The notes: generated by a model not told the origin, from the sequence alone. Counted from the stretch's first letter, positions 36,686 through 45,874 are shown. The stretch: 64,000 bases of DNA from Halomonas sp. (GCF_020832045.1 NZ_JAFIFK010000012.1:62001-126000); one strand, 5' to 3'. Program-made: numbers and translations.

Positions 36686-37798
36686 TTAGAGATCTCGCAC
36701 GTCGGTGGCACTGCCGGCAACATCACCCGGCAACAGAACCGAAGGCAACAGCAAGCTGATGACGCGGTTCCAACGGGCAATTGGCGCTGTGGTCACGTAG
36801 ATCACATCCTGCGGCTCCAGCGTGAAGTGATTGCCCAAGGCGAATGCAGCGGCATTGCGCACATCCAACTGATAGACAGTGGCTACTTTATCACTACCTG
36901 GCTCGGTACCACGAATCACGAAGACACCCGAGGGTTGCGCCGATTCCTCGCGGATACCCCCGGCCCGGGAGATGGCTTCGGTGAGCGAGATGCGCTCGTT
37001 ACCCAGCCCAAGGTTGCCCGGCACCTGCACCTGCCCCATTACCGCTACGCCCTGGTTGCTGGCATCGGGTACGTGCACCACGTCACCATCACGCAGCAGA
37101 CGGTTCTGTGTCTGATCGCCCTCGCGCTGCAGGGCGAAAAGCGAGAGCCGTTCCTCCCGACCGTCACGGGTCAGAATCACATTGTGCCAGTTGGCTCCAT
37201 CGGTGGCTCCCCCCGCCTGGCTGATGGCATCGGCCACGGTCAGTGGAATCGAGGTGATCGGCTGAGTGCCGGGGTTCTCCACCGAACCACTGACATAGAC
37301 CTTCTGGGAGCGGAAGGCAGCGATTCGCACATCGACCTGCGGGTCGGTCAAGAAGTTTGAGAGCCGGCTGGCTAGGATACTGCGTATCTCGCCGAGAGTA
37401 CGGCCAGCAACCCGCACCTGCCCGATATAGGGATAGAAAATCGTACCGTCCGAACGCACTTCATTGCCGGCATCTTCCGCACTGCGTTCGGCACCGGCTG
37501 GTATGGTCAACTCCGGGTGGTCGTATACGATGACGCTGAGGACATCACCCGGCCCGACGATGTACTCCCAGTTGTCCAGCTCCGCGCGCAGGTCGGGGCT
37601 CATGGAGCGCGCCCTTGGCTCGACCTGGCGGAAGTTAGAGATCAACGCCGGCGTGATCGCCTGGATCTCGACCAGATCGTCGATGGGTGGGGCTTCCGCG
37701 CTGTAATCCATATGAGCGCCGGGGGCGAGAGAGCATCCAGCGATCAAGGCGGCACCGACCAGGATTACCAGCGGGCGGATAGAACGTATTGGGCGCAT
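36686..37798 (-). CDS. wza: Outer-membrane polysaccharide export lipoprotein Wza
   Basis: A 370-residue lipoprotein forming the outer-membrane export channel for capsule or EPS. Signal peptide with lipobox IAGC (cysteine 22); then the polysaccharide export domain with YIVGPGDVLSVIVYDHPEL and DGTIFYPYIGQVRVAG, two SLBB-type repeats (VYVSGSVENPGTQPI and VAVMGQVQVPGNLGL), and a C-terminal amphipathic segment ARWNRVISLLLPSV that would build the helical barrel. ATG 37798 was chosen for this signal peptide; 65 upstream codons are open but not protein-like. AGAGG lies about 9 bases ahead. Followed at once by wzb. Confidence 0.96.
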   Translation of the reverse strand: MRPIRSIRPLVILVGAALIAGCSLAPGAHMDYSAEAPPIDDLVEIQAITPALISNFRQVEPRARSMSPDLRAELDNWEYIVGPGDVLSVIVYDHPELTIPAGAERSAEDAGNEVRSDGTIFYPYIGQVRVAGRTLGEIRSILASRLSNFLTDPQVDVRIAAFRSQKVYVSGSVENPGTQPITSIPLTVADAISQAGGATDGANWHNVILTRDGREERLSLFALQREGDQTQNRLLRDGDVVHVPDASNQGVAVMGQVQVPGNLGLGNERISLTEAISRAGGIREESAQPSGVFVIRGTEPGSDKVATVYQLDVRNAAAFALGNHFTLEPQDVIYVTTAPIARWNRVISLLLPSVLLPGDVAGSATDVRDL

Positions 37799-37960
37799 GA
37801 GACACTGCCTCTTTTTTGTTGATGGAGGGGCAAACCGACCGAAGTCATGCAATAGGAGCGAAGGCGAACCGTCGATCCTGGCCTGTACCGGCTGCCAGTT
37901 GCGTACAGACGGGTGCTTGCCGGCCCATGGCCTGACGAAACGCCGCATCGTGAACCATAT

Positions 37961-37977
37961 GGTTACCATATGTAACC
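37961..37977. promoter_or_regulatory. Operator-like inverted repeat upstream of wza
   Basis: GGTTAC (37961-37966) and GTAACC (37972-37977) form perfect arms around CATAT. Overlapping direct copies of ACCATATG precede and span it. It lies about 165 bases upstream of the wza start, in the divergent control region, and has the size of a dimeric repressor or activator site. No regulator can be named. Confidence 0.4.
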
Positions 37978-38485
37978 AATGTAAGTATTCCACATAACCA
38001 TGGACTTGCGTCGTCCAAAATTCTCATACCAATGGACTGAGTTCTTAACATTAATTGCGTGAAAATCCCCAACACCCTCGGATGGCTTTTTTGCCGTAAT
38101 GCGATTGAAATAGTCTGACCAAATCTTGCATCCAATCAAGCCCCTCTCATCCAAGCTATGCAAACTGCGTTTCTCTTGACCACCCGAACGCCATCCATTT
38201 AGCTGATTATAATGCCAACAGTAGGGAGTTTAGATTTCTCTACCTTTTAATGGATAAAACTCATATCCCATCACCGGCACAATTCACCCGATCCGAACAC
38301 GCCTTTTCTCATATAATCGATAACATAAAAATACACTCGGCAATATCAGAGGGCTTCAAATAGATGCTTGTAAGTCCAATGCGGAGCCGACTAAATAGGC
38401 TGACACCGACAGATCATTAAGGGCGAGTGCCCTGTATTCAACACTTAAATAGCTTTACTTAATGTACGCGCTGACTGGGCAGTGC

Positions 38486-38505
38486 CAAGGGTAGCGTCGC
38501 CCTTG
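38486..38505 (+). promoter_or_regulatory. Leader hairpin with an ops-like loop ahead of the WbpM-type gene
   Basis: CAAGGG (38486-38491) pairs with CCCTTG (38500-38505) around TAGCGTCG. Read on the plus strand, GGGTAGCGT here shares the GGTAGCGT core with the two exact ops elements but differs in the first three bases and the last. It lies about 100 bases before the ATG at 38603. It could be a degenerate ops site or an unrelated hairpin. Confidence 0.35.
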
Positions 38506-38602
38506 CAAGCATCAAACCTGTCGTGACGGTCAGGTCGCAGCCGTAGTGATCGCTGGAACCTCCACTGGATGGTAATCCGGGCTACACAAGGAGTCATAGC
38601 TC

Positions 38603-40693
38603 ATGAGACAGGTGCTGGAACGTGCATTACGACTGCCAAGGCGTTCTAAATGTGTCCTTCAACTCTGTACCGATGCATTGCTGCTGACTGGCAGTTTCTT
38701 CATGGCACTGGTGCTCCAGGCGGAGAGTCTGGCCCCCATTCGCCAACCCCAGGTCTGGGCGGTGCTGGCGATCACCTTGCCGGTGACGCTAGCCGTCTTC
38801 TTCCAGTTGGGGCTCTATCGAAGCCTCGTTCGCTACATGAGCCTCACGACGCTGCGTGGGGTAGCCATCGGCACGGCGGTCTTGACCCTTGTCCTGGCCC
38901 TTGTCAGCCGTGGTTTCGGCATTGGACTGTCTCTGTCACAGTTGATCATCCACGCCCTTCTGGTGGTGGTGTCAGTGGGTGGAATTCGCTTTTTCATGCG
39001 CAGCCTCTACCGGCGCATCCTCATGCAGGATAAGACCCGGGTGATCATCTACGGCGCAGGTACAGCAGGGTCCCAATTGGTGGCCTCGCTGCGCCAGGGC
39101 ACCGAGTTCTTGCCGGTAGCCTTCGTGGATGATTGGCGCGGCATGAAAGGCACCACAGTAGAGGGCATCAGGGTTTACAACCCCAGCGAGCTGCCACGGC
39201 TCATCGAGCAGACTGGCGCCGAACGGATTTTGCTGGCAATCCCCAGCACCACCCGCTCACGACGTCGTCAGATCCTCGAATCGTTGGAACCCCTGAATGT
39301 CGTGATCCAGACGGTACCGGCCGTCGAGGATGTGGTCAGCGGTCGCGCTCGGCTGCAGGACATCCGCAACGTCAGCGTCGAGGACCTACTGGGGCGTGAC
39401 CCCGTGCCGGCGCGTCAAGAGCTGCTGGACGCTAACATTCGCGGCAAGGTGGTCATGGTTACCGGCGCCGGAGGCTCCATTGGCTCCGAGCTGTGTCGCC
39501 AGATTGTACGCCTGCGCCCCAGTCGGCTAGTGCTGGTGGAGATCAGCGAATTTGCGCTCTACAGCATCGAGGCGGAACTGGCCCGAATCGCCCAGGAAGT
39601 GGGGCTGCCACGGGCGCTGATTTCGCCGCTGCTTTGCAGTGTTCAGAACGGCACCCGCCTGCGGGACATCATGGGAACCTTTGGGGTGCAGACGGTCTAT
39701 CACGCCGCTGCCTACAAGCACGTGCCGATGGTGGAATACAACGTTTCAGCAGGGGTGGCCAACAACGTCTTCGGCACCTTGGAGACTGCCCAAGCCGCGG
39801 TGGCGGCAAAGGTGGACACTTTTGTACTGGTTTCCACCGACAAGGCGGTGCGGCCCACCAATGTGATGGGTACCACCAAACGCATGGCCGAGCTGATCTG
39901 TCAGGCGCTGGCCGCCTCCCAGGACAGCACGCGTTTCTGCATGGTTCGCTTCGGTAATGTGCTGGGCTCCTCGGGTTCGGTAATCCCCGTCTTCCGTGAC
40001 CAGATCGCCCAGGGCGGGCCGGTCACCGTAACCCACCCCGACATTACCCGCTATTTCATGACGATTCCCGAAGCGGCAGAGCTGGTGCTGCAGGCTGGTG
40101 CGATGGTCAAGGGCGGGGATGTCTTCGCCCTAGACATGGGCGAGCCGGTGCGCATCGCTACGCTGGCGCAGCGCATGATCAAGCTCTCCGGGTTCGAGGT
40201 ACGTAGCGAGGACGCCAGCAGCGGGGATATCGATATCGTCTATACCGGTCTCAGGCCCGGCGAGAAGCTTTACGAGGAAGTCCTGGTGGGCAAGGACTCC
40301 CTGCCCACGGGGCATCCGCGCATTCTCAGCGAGAAGGAAGTCCACTGGGAGTGGCCGCGCCTCTACGCCCACCTGACCGCCCTGAGCGAGGCACTTCAGA
40401 GACACGACATCGCCCAAGTGCGCCAGCTGCTTCTCAGCGCACCCACCGCCTATCAGCCGAATGGTCCAATCTGCGATCTAACCTGGTGCCAGGTTCAGCA
40501 ATCGATCGCGGCACAGACTGGCGAGGCCTCGAGCGTCCCTGCCCCCAGGACCGTCGAAGCGAGAGGTTTTTCGCTCGCACAGACGCCGCGCAGCGCTGGC
40601 GCAGAAGGAAGCAAAGAGCCAAGCTCATCACAGGATGAGACGACTTCCGAAGCCCCCGCCTGGCCTGGCGGCAGGGCCATTCAGTCCCATTGA
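38603..40693 (+). CDS. WbpM/PglF-type UDP-GlcNAc C4,C6 dehydratase
   Basis: A 696-residue membrane-anchored dehydratase that makes UDP-4-keto-6-deoxy-GlcNAc. Four N-terminal membrane helices (about 15-130) are followed by a CoA-binding-like Rossmann region (VIIYGAGTAGSQL) and the catalytic SDR domain with TGAGGSIGSE at 287-296, S411-T-D-K and M422-x3-K426 in place of Y-x3-K, then MVRFGNVLGSSGSVIPVF. AAGGAG lies upstream of ATG 38603. The last 55 or so residues are low-complexity. With the WbpV-like reductase and the small sugar transferase it should make and load QuiNAc or FucNAc. No wbpM gene symbol is assigned because related names differ by species. Confidence 0.93.
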   Translation: MRQVLERALRLPRRSKCVLQLCTDALLLTGSFFMALVLQAESLAPIRQPQVWAVLAITLPVTLAVFFQLGLYRSLVRYMSLTTLRGVAIGTAVLTLVLALVSRGFGIGLSLSQLIIHALLVVVSVGGIRFFMRSLYRRILMQDKTRVIIYGAGTAGSQLVASLRQGTEFLPVAFVDDWRGMKGTTVEGIRVYNPSELPRLIEQTGAERILLAIPSTTRSRRRQILESLEPLNVVIQTVPAVEDVVSGRARLQDIRNVSVEDLLGRDPVPARQELLDANIRGKVVMVTGAGGSIGSELCRQIVRLRPSRLVLVEISEFALYSIEAELARIAQEVGLPRALISPLLCSVQNGTRLRDIMGTFGVQTVYHAAAYKHVPMVEYNVSAGVANNVFGTLETAQAAVAAKVDTFVLVSTDKAVRPTNVMGTTKRMAELICQALAASQDSTRFCMVRFGNVLGSSGSVIPVFRDQIAQGGPVTVTHPDITRYFMTIPEAAELVLQAGAMVKGGDVFALDMGEPVRIATLAQRMIKLSGFEVRSEDASSGDIDIVYTGLRPGEKLYEEVLVGKDSLPTGHPRILSEKEVHWEWPRLYAHLTALSEALQRHDIAQVRQLLLSAPTAYQPNGPICDLTWCQVQQSIAAQTGEASSVPAPRTVEARGFSLAQTPRSAGAEGSKEPSSSQDETTSEAPAWPGGRAIQSH

Positions 40694-40785
40694 TCAAACG
40701 CCCTGTGGGGGGGAAACAAGGGACAACAGGGATACAACACGACTGACCCTGCTTTCGCGGCGGTCAAGCGCTAGGACAACTCGTG

Positions 40786-42093
40786 ATGAAAAAGAAGATC
40801 CTGTTTCTCGGCGCCGCGCCGACTCAGTTGCCACCGATCGAATATGCCCTCGAGCGTGGCTACCATGTCGTGACCTGCGACTACCTGCCGGCGAACCCGG
40901 GACACGCCCTCGCTCATGAAAGTTACAATATCTCCACCACCGATCTGGAAGGAGTCACTCGCCTAGCAGCCTCTCTGGGGGTCGATGGGCTGGTGGCCTA
41001 CGCCTCCGACCCGGCAGCGCCCACCGCGGCCTACGTGGCTGAAACACTCGGCCTACCGGGAAACCCCTTTGAGTCGGTGAATATACTGTCACGCAAGGAT
41101 CGATTTCGCGATTTCCTCGCCACCCACGGCTTCAATACGCCTCGCTCGTCCGCCTTTGAAGACCCTCTGGCCGCCAAGGCGTGGCTGTCTGAATTGACCC
41201 TTCCCGTCTATGTCAAGCCAGTCGACTCCTCGGGCTCTAAGGGCATCACTCTGCTAAAGGACGCCGACCAGCTCGAGCGTGCCTTTGACTACGCCCTCCA
41301 GTACTCGAAGGCCAAGCTCGTGGTGGTAGAAGAACGCATACATAAGGTGGGCTATCAAATCGACAGCGATGTCTTTCTGGTAGATGGCAAGCTGCGCTTC
41401 TGGATATGGGGGAACTCCCACTTCAACCATGCCTGTGATCCACCTTTCCAGATGGCCAGCAGCTTTCCCAGCGCCCTACCCCAGGCGACCGCCGTAAAGG
41501 CCAGCCAAGAGCTCGAGAAGATCCTCAGGTTACTGGACATGAAGACAGGCGCCTTCAATGTCGAGTTTCTCGTCGATGCCCAGGGCGAGATCTGGTTCCT
41601 GGAGATCGGGGCCAGGAATGGCGGCGGCCGCATTTCAGATGCCATCCGCCTAGCCACCGGCGTCGACATGACCGCCTACACCGTCGAAGCCGCCCTGGGT
41701 GAAGATTGCAGCGAGATAACAACCGCCCAACCGGTGGGTTACTGGTCGGACTTAATGCTGCATTCCCTGGAAACGGGGACTTTCGAGTCGATCTGGCTGT
41801 CCGATGCGATCCAGCCGTGTATCCATGACCTGGACCTGTGGGTGAAGCCGGGCCACCATGTGGAAGCCGCTAGCGGCTCCCATCATGTAATCGGCACGAT
41901 GCTGCTGCGGTTCGAGAACGAAGACGAGATGCTGGAGCTGCTCGACAACATCAACGACCATATTCAAGTGATGGTCAACCCTAGCCGCTCCGGGGAAGCC
42001 AACCCCTCTGACCGCGCCCTGACACCAAGGCCTAACCGCAGGCGTACTGCGCCGACTAGGCGGAAAGGGGCGCGAAAAAGAGCCGAGGGCTAA
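40786..42093 (+). CDS. ATP-grasp family ligase-like protein, with Arg-rich C-terminal tail
   Basis: A 435-residue ATP-grasp enzyme. The N-terminal Rossmann-like domain begins KKKILFLGAAPTQLPPIEYA with CDYLPANPGH; the ATP-grasp part has VKPVDSSGSKGI (143-154), VVVEERI (180-185) and metal ligands in FLVDAQGEIWFLEIGARNGG (E269, E273 and N278 region). ATP-grasp enzymes join a carboxylate to an amine or thiol through an acyl phosphate. Its close paralogue lies opposite at 42199-43422. Position at the end of a polysaccharide locus suggests amidation of a sugar acid or addition of an amino acid; this is inference. Residues 400-435 are Arg/Pro-rich and absent from the paralogue. A GTG one codon earlier is also open. 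Confidence 0.87.
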   Translation: MKKKILFLGAAPTQLPPIEYALERGYHVVTCDYLPANPGHALAHESYNISTTDLEGVTRLAASLGVDGLVAYASDPAAPTAAYVAETLGLPGNPFESVNILSRKDRFRDFLATHGFNTPRSSAFEDPLAAKAWLSELTLPVYVKPVDSSGSKGITLLKDADQLERAFDYALQYSKAKLVVVEERIHKVGYQIDSDVFLVDGKLRFWIWGNSHFNHACDPPFQMASSFPSALPQATAVKASQELEKILRLLDMKTGAFNVEFLVDAQGEIWFLEIGARNGGGRISDAIRLATGVDMTAYTVEAALGEDCSEITTAQPVGYWSDLMLHSLETGTFESIWLSDAIQPCIHDLDLWVKPGHHVEAASGSHHVIGTMLLRFENEDEMLELLDNINDHIQVMVNPSRSGEANPSDRALTPRPNRRRTAPTRRKGARKRAEG

Positions 42094-42133
42094 TAGCTGA
42101 GAGCCGGAAGTGTGAGAGGCCGGCGGTTGGACG

Positions 42134-42167
42134 CGCCGCCGACATGGCGGCGGGGCCCAACGGCCCC
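42134..42167. terminator. Double hairpin between the convergent ATP-grasp genes
   Basis: Two adjacent GC-rich hairpins: CGCCGCC-GACAT-GGCGGCG at 42134-42152 and GGGGCC-CAAC-GGCCCC at 42152-42167. They lie between the two convergent stops (42093 and 42199) and probably serve both genes, although no T-tract is present. Confidence 0.5.
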
Positions 42168-42198
42168 GCTCGCAATGTGCTCAGCGGCTCCTTCTCGA

Positions 42199-43422
42199 TC
42201 ATTCACTGACCACGACCTTGTGCGCTCGGGTAACCTGAATCTTGATATGGTCATGCATATTGGCCAGCATGGTGAGCATCTCCTGCTGGCTCTTGAAGCG
42301 AATGACCAGGACCCCCAGCGTATTGTCTGACCCCTTGGCACACTGCACCTGATCGCCCTCCTGAGCCGTGATGGCCTTGCGTACCACACGCTCGCGTAGT
42401 GCATCCGAGAACCAGATGCTCTCCAGCTTGCCCGATTCCAGCGAATGGACCACATAGTTCGACCAGAAACCCTTGGGCTCTACTCGCTCCAGCCAGGAAC
42501 AGTCCAGCCCCAGCGCCGAATCGACTGTGGCCTTGATCAGATCGATACCAGTGGCCTGGAGGATAGTGTCGGGGATGAAGTCGCCGCCATTACGCGGCCC
42601 CACCTCGAGGAACCAGATCTCGCCCTGGGCATCGACGAGAAACTCGACATTGAAGGCCCCGGAGCGAAACTGGAGAATTGTCAGTAATCGCTCGAGTTCG
42701 GCAGCGGCCTTTTCGCCGATACGAGGATCGAGCGTGGTGGGAAAACTGTTGGCAATGGGGAACGGCGGCGAACACAAAGGATCGAAGTGTGCATCCGCCC
42801 ACAGCCAGAAGCGTAGCTTCCCGTCTACCAGGAACACGTCGCTGTCAATCTGAAAGCCAACCTGGTCAATCCGTTCCTCAAGGACGACTTTCTTTTCACG
42901 CGAGTACTTCAGTGCGTAGCGAAAGGCAGTCTCGAACTCGGTTGGATCCTCGAGGCAGGTGATCCCCTTGTTGCCAGAAGAATCAACGGGCTTGACGAAG
43001 ACTGGGAGCGTTAACATTGACAGCCAGTTACGCGCCTCTTCCATTGAGTAGAAGGAGCGCGAGCGGGGTACATTGAAGCCATTATCCGCCAAGAATGTAC
43101 GGAATTTGTCCTTGCGAGCGAGCAACTCGACCGATTGATAAGGATTGCCCGGTAACCCCAGAGCCTCGGCAACATAGGCCGCGGTAGGTGCCGACGGATC
43201 GGAGGCATAAGCAACGATGGCGTCGATACTTAACCGTCGTGCCAGCTCCAACACCGCTTCCTTGTCTGTCGTAGATACAATATGAGATTCGTCCGCCAGA
43301 ACATGCCCTGGATTATCAGGAAGGTAATCCACGGTGATCACATAATAGCCTTGCTGCTGGGCATAATGAATGGGAGGAAGCTGGGATTGAGATGCACCCA
43401 AAAAGAGGATCTTTTTCATCAT
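42199..43422 (-). CDS. ATP-grasp family ligase-like protein, paralogue of the facing gene
   Basis: A 407-residue ATP-grasp enzyme with the same plan as the protein at 40786-42093: KKILFLGASQSQLPPIHYA, VDYLPDNPGH, VKPVDSSGNKGIT, VVLEERID and FLVDAQGEIWFLEVGPRNGG. The two look about half identical over their length, so they share an ancestor and perhaps act on related substrates or in sequence. It ends in a short C-terminus (VTRAHKVVVSE) without the Arg-rich tail. GGAG lies 5 bases before ATG 43422. The substrate is unknown; the locus suggests a sugar or nucleotide-sugar acceptor, which is inference. Confidence 0.87.
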   Translation of the reverse strand: MMKKILFLGASQSQLPPIHYAQQQGYYVITVDYLPDNPGHVLADESHIVSTTDKEAVLELARRLSIDAIVAYASDPSAPTAAYVAEALGLPGNPYQSVELLARKDKFRTFLADNGFNVPRSRSFYSMEEARNWLSMLTLPVFVKPVDSSGNKGITCLEDPTEFETAFRYALKYSREKKVVLEERIDQVGFQIDSDVFLVDGKLRFWLWADAHFDPLCSPPFPIANSFPTTLDPRIGEKAAAELERLLTILQFRSGAFNVEFLVDAQGEIWFLEVGPRNGGDFIPDTILQATGIDLIKATVDSALGLDCSWLERVEPKGFWSNYVVHSLESGKLESIWFSDALRERVVRKAITAQEGDQVQCAKGSDNTLGVLVIRFKSQQEMLTMLANMHDHIKIQVTRAHKVVVSE

Positions 43423-44087
43423 TGACTCTCCAGTAAAGAGGCCGTACCGCCAATCTCATGCCCAATTCTGCGGATTATCAACCAACCAACCTCCCGGCAG
43501 CGGAAAATATCCTGATTGTCGGGCTATGACGGCCCGCTCGATTAAGTAACTTGACTCATCAAAGACTCACACCGCACGGCTAAGTATCTGGTAGTCCAGC
43601 GATCTGTCGCAGCCAGATTAAAAGGCATGATTGCGCATCGTCAGGTGGATTACCAAACCGCTCCAGAATCCGCAGCGGTGGATAGAAAGGCTGGAAAGGA
43701 AACGGCTCTGGTTGACTGTAAGCCCCAGTTTGTAGCAAACACCGACATCTGTCATTTCCTTGACTTCCTTGTCCTTTCTCGAGCATTGGCCAACAGCATG
43801 AGTGCGCCATTCACTCCGGGTGTATTTACTATTTTACCGTTGTTTTCAAACTGTTCAGATTATTACGCGCGCGCACTCCCCTGTCACTCTGATATTTTTG
43901 GTGAGGTTAGGGTGAGGCTTTTAAGACATATTGGCACACAGGTGAGCAACGAATGAGGCAAAGCCTCCCTCTGGCAGCATGGTGCCTGCGCTTGGACAAA
44001 TGCCAGGGTGTAACAAGTCGGCACCAGCACATCGAAATTGCTCATGTAACCGATGCCGACTCAAACCGCGTAAGTCACCTGATCGGG
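43423..44087. other. Non-coding right edge of the polysaccharide island
   Basis: 665 bases between the last island gene and sthA. Frames of 76 and 109 codons occur on opposite strands (43580-43810 minus, 43627-43956 plus) but lack ribosome sites and recognisable domains. The AT-rich stretch near 43500-43560 may hold the promoter of the minus-strand ATP-grasp gene. A short hairpin CGGGTT-AGAA-AACCCG at 44084-44099 spans the sthA stop codon. Confidence 0.5.
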
Positions 44088-45479
44088 TTAGAAAACCCGG
44101 TTCAGGCCATTCTGTGCGGCGACACGGTATGCTTCCGCCATGGTGGGGTAGTTGAAGGTGGTGTTGACAAAGTATTTGAGGGTATTGGCTTCCCCTTTTT
44201 GCTGCATGACTGCCTGGCCGATGTGCACGATCTCGGAGGCCTGATCACCAAAACAGTGGATGCCGTAGATTTCAAGCGTGTCCTGGTGGAACAGAATCTT
44301 GAGCATGCCTACCGTGTCGCCGGTGATCTGGGCACGGGCGGTGTCCTTGAAGAAGGCTTGAGCCACTTCGTAGGGCACCTTGGCCTCGGTCAGTTCACGC
44401 TCGGTTCTGCCGAAGGAGCTGATTTCGGGAATGGTATAGATGCCGGTCGGAACCTCGTTGACGAAGCGATAGTCACGCTCCAGCAGTTCGTCGCAGGCAT
44501 TGAGACCTTGATCGTACGCCGCACTGGCGAGGCTGGGCCACCCTATGACATCGCCAGCGGCATAGATATGAGGGATAGCCGTCCGATAATGGTCGTCGAC
44601 ATGCAACTGTCCGCGACCGTTAGCTTCAAGGCCGATATTTTCCAGCCCCAGCTCATCGGTATTACCGGTGCGACCATTGGCCCACAGGAAGGCGTCGGCA
44701 CGCAGCTTCTTACCCGACTTGAGATGGACCACAACGCCCGATTCGTCTCCTTCTACCCGATCGTACTCCTCGTTGTGACGGATGAGAACGCCGTGCTTGC
44801 GCAGGTGGTAAGAGAGCGCGTCGGAGATTTCGTCATCGAGGAACGAGAGCAGCCTGTCGCGGTTGTTGATCAGGTCAACCTTGACCCCAAGTCCGGAAAA
44901 GATCGAAGCGTATTCACACCCGATCACGCCGGCACCGAAGATGACCAAGGTGCGCGGGGTATGCGACAGGCTAAGGATGGTATCGGAATCGTAGATGCGT
45001 GGGTGACGGAAATTGATGTCGGCAGGACGGTACGGACGCGAGCCGGTGGCGATGATGACCTTTTGCGCGACCAGTTCTTCGAGCGCCTCTTGACGGTCGC
45101 GTACAAGCAACGTGTGCTCGTCCTTGAAACGCGCTACACCGCTGAAGAGATCGATGCGATTGCGCGCATAGAACTTGGTGCGCATCTCGACCTGCTGATC
45201 GATGGTCATGCGTGAACGCTCCATGACCCGGGGGAAGGAGAACCAGCGCGGCTCGCCGATATCGCGGAACATGCGGTTGGTGTTGAACTGCATGATCTGC
45301 TTGACCTGATGGCGCAACGCCTTGGAGGGAATGGTGCCCCAATGAGTGCAGTTTCCTCCCAGGACTGGCTGCTTCTCTACTACCGCTACCCGTTTGCCAT
45401 GCTTGGCGGCATTGATGGCGGCGCTTTCGCCGGCGGGTCCGGTACCGATTACCACCACGTCATAGTTATGAACTGCCAT
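44088..45479 (-). CDS. sthA: Soluble pyridine nucleotide transhydrogenase
   Basis: A 463-residue flavoprotein that balances NADPH and NADH in the cytoplasm. It has the FAD motif [14 protein letters not shown] (8-21) and [15 protein letters not shown] at 41-55, where the second cysteine of the usual redox pair is replaced by threonine (C44, T49); this is the known difference between SthA and lipoamide or glutathione reductases. The NAD motif [14 protein letters not shown] and the C-terminal dimerisation domain are complete. ATG 45479 is family-like, with AAGGAG about 12 bases upstream. It is the first core gene to the right of the polysaccharide island. Confidence 0.96.
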   Translation of the reverse strand: MAVHNYDVVVIGTGPAGESAAINAAKHGKRVAVVEKQPVLGGNCTHWGTIPSKALRHQVKQIMQFNTNRMFRDIGEPRWFSFPRVMERSRMTIDQQVEMRTKFYARNRIDLFSGVARFKDEHTLLVRDRQEALEELVAQKVIIATGSRPYRPADINFRHPRIYDSDTILSLSHTPRTLVIFGAGVIGCEYASIFSGLGVKVDLINNRDRLLSFLDDEISDALSYHLRKHGVLIRHNEEYDRVEGDESGVVVHLKSGKKLRADAFLWANGRTGNTDELGLENIGLEANGRGQLHVDDHYRTAIPHIYAAGDVIGWPSLASAAYDQGLNACDELLERDYRFVNEVPTGIYTIPEISSFGRTERELTEAKVPYEVAQAFFKDTARAQITGDTVGMLKILFHQDTLEIYGIHCFGDQASEIVHIGQAVMQQKGEANTLKYFVNTTFNYPTMAEAYRVAAQNGLNRVF

Positions 45480-45610
45480 GGGCTCTTGTGTCTCCTTCCC
45501 GTGTCTATATTGGTTTTCGGCTACCGCGCGCCTGCACCGGGATAACGAGAGGTTCGCGTCTAGCCCCATACGTCATGGCTGAGCGTAGCGGTGCGGCGGA
45601 GAAGCGCTGT

Positions 45611-45874
45611 TCAGCGTCGGGTGGCGTCGTAGCCCAGATCAGCGCCCCGGCTCTCATCGCTCTTGCGGCGAACGCTTACCCCTGCCTGGCGCTTGCGGTT
45701 CTCTTCCTCGCACACCTCATCCTTGCCGCCACAAATATCACAGCCGTCTTTGAGCCCAAGATTGTTGAGTCCACCGCAAGAGCCTGCAATAGGCTTACGA
45801 CCCATGATGACACCGATGGCCATGGCACCCATGATCAACAGCATGAAGCCTAGAACGGCGAAAAAAATCGTCAT
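45611..45874 (-). CDS. nqrM: Na+-NQR maturation protein NqrM (DUF539)
   Basis: An 87-residue protein with one N-terminal membrane helix (IFFAVLGFMLLIMGAMAIGVI) and a cysteine-rich tail with four cysteines: SCGGLNNLG, then CDICGGKDEVC. NqrM is needed for Na+-NQR assembly, probably delivering iron to the cysteines shared by NqrD and NqrE. The stop of the apbE-like gene is 17 bases upstream of its ATG, so it closes the nqr operon. The start at 45874 gives the usual M-T-I-F-F; upstream codons in the frame are not family-like. Confidence 0.94.
   Translation of the reverse strand: MTIFFAVLGFMLLIMGAMAIGVIMGRKPIAGSCGGLNNLGLKDGCDICGGKDEVCEEENRKRQAGVSVRRKSDESRGADLGYDATRR

Larger units (their letters stand above)
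37799..38602. other. Divergent non-coding region between wza and the WbpM-type gene
   Basis: 804 bases, low in GC in the middle (37960-38450). It must contain the promoters for wza-wzb (minus) and the dehydratase gene (plus). Two structures stand out and are listed separately: an inverted repeat at 37961-37977 and a hairpin at 38486-38505. I see no credible protein-coding frame. Confidence 0.55.

Noticed and set aside
43580-43956. Two short frames on opposite strands in the spacer before sthA
   Set aside because: No ribosome sites, no domains; may be decayed DNA at the island edge but unsupported as genes.
43953-45215. Long plus-strand reading frame (420 codons) opposite sthA
   Set aside because: It is antisense to a complete, motif-bearing sthA and its protein has no recognisable domain; high GC makes long antisense frames common.
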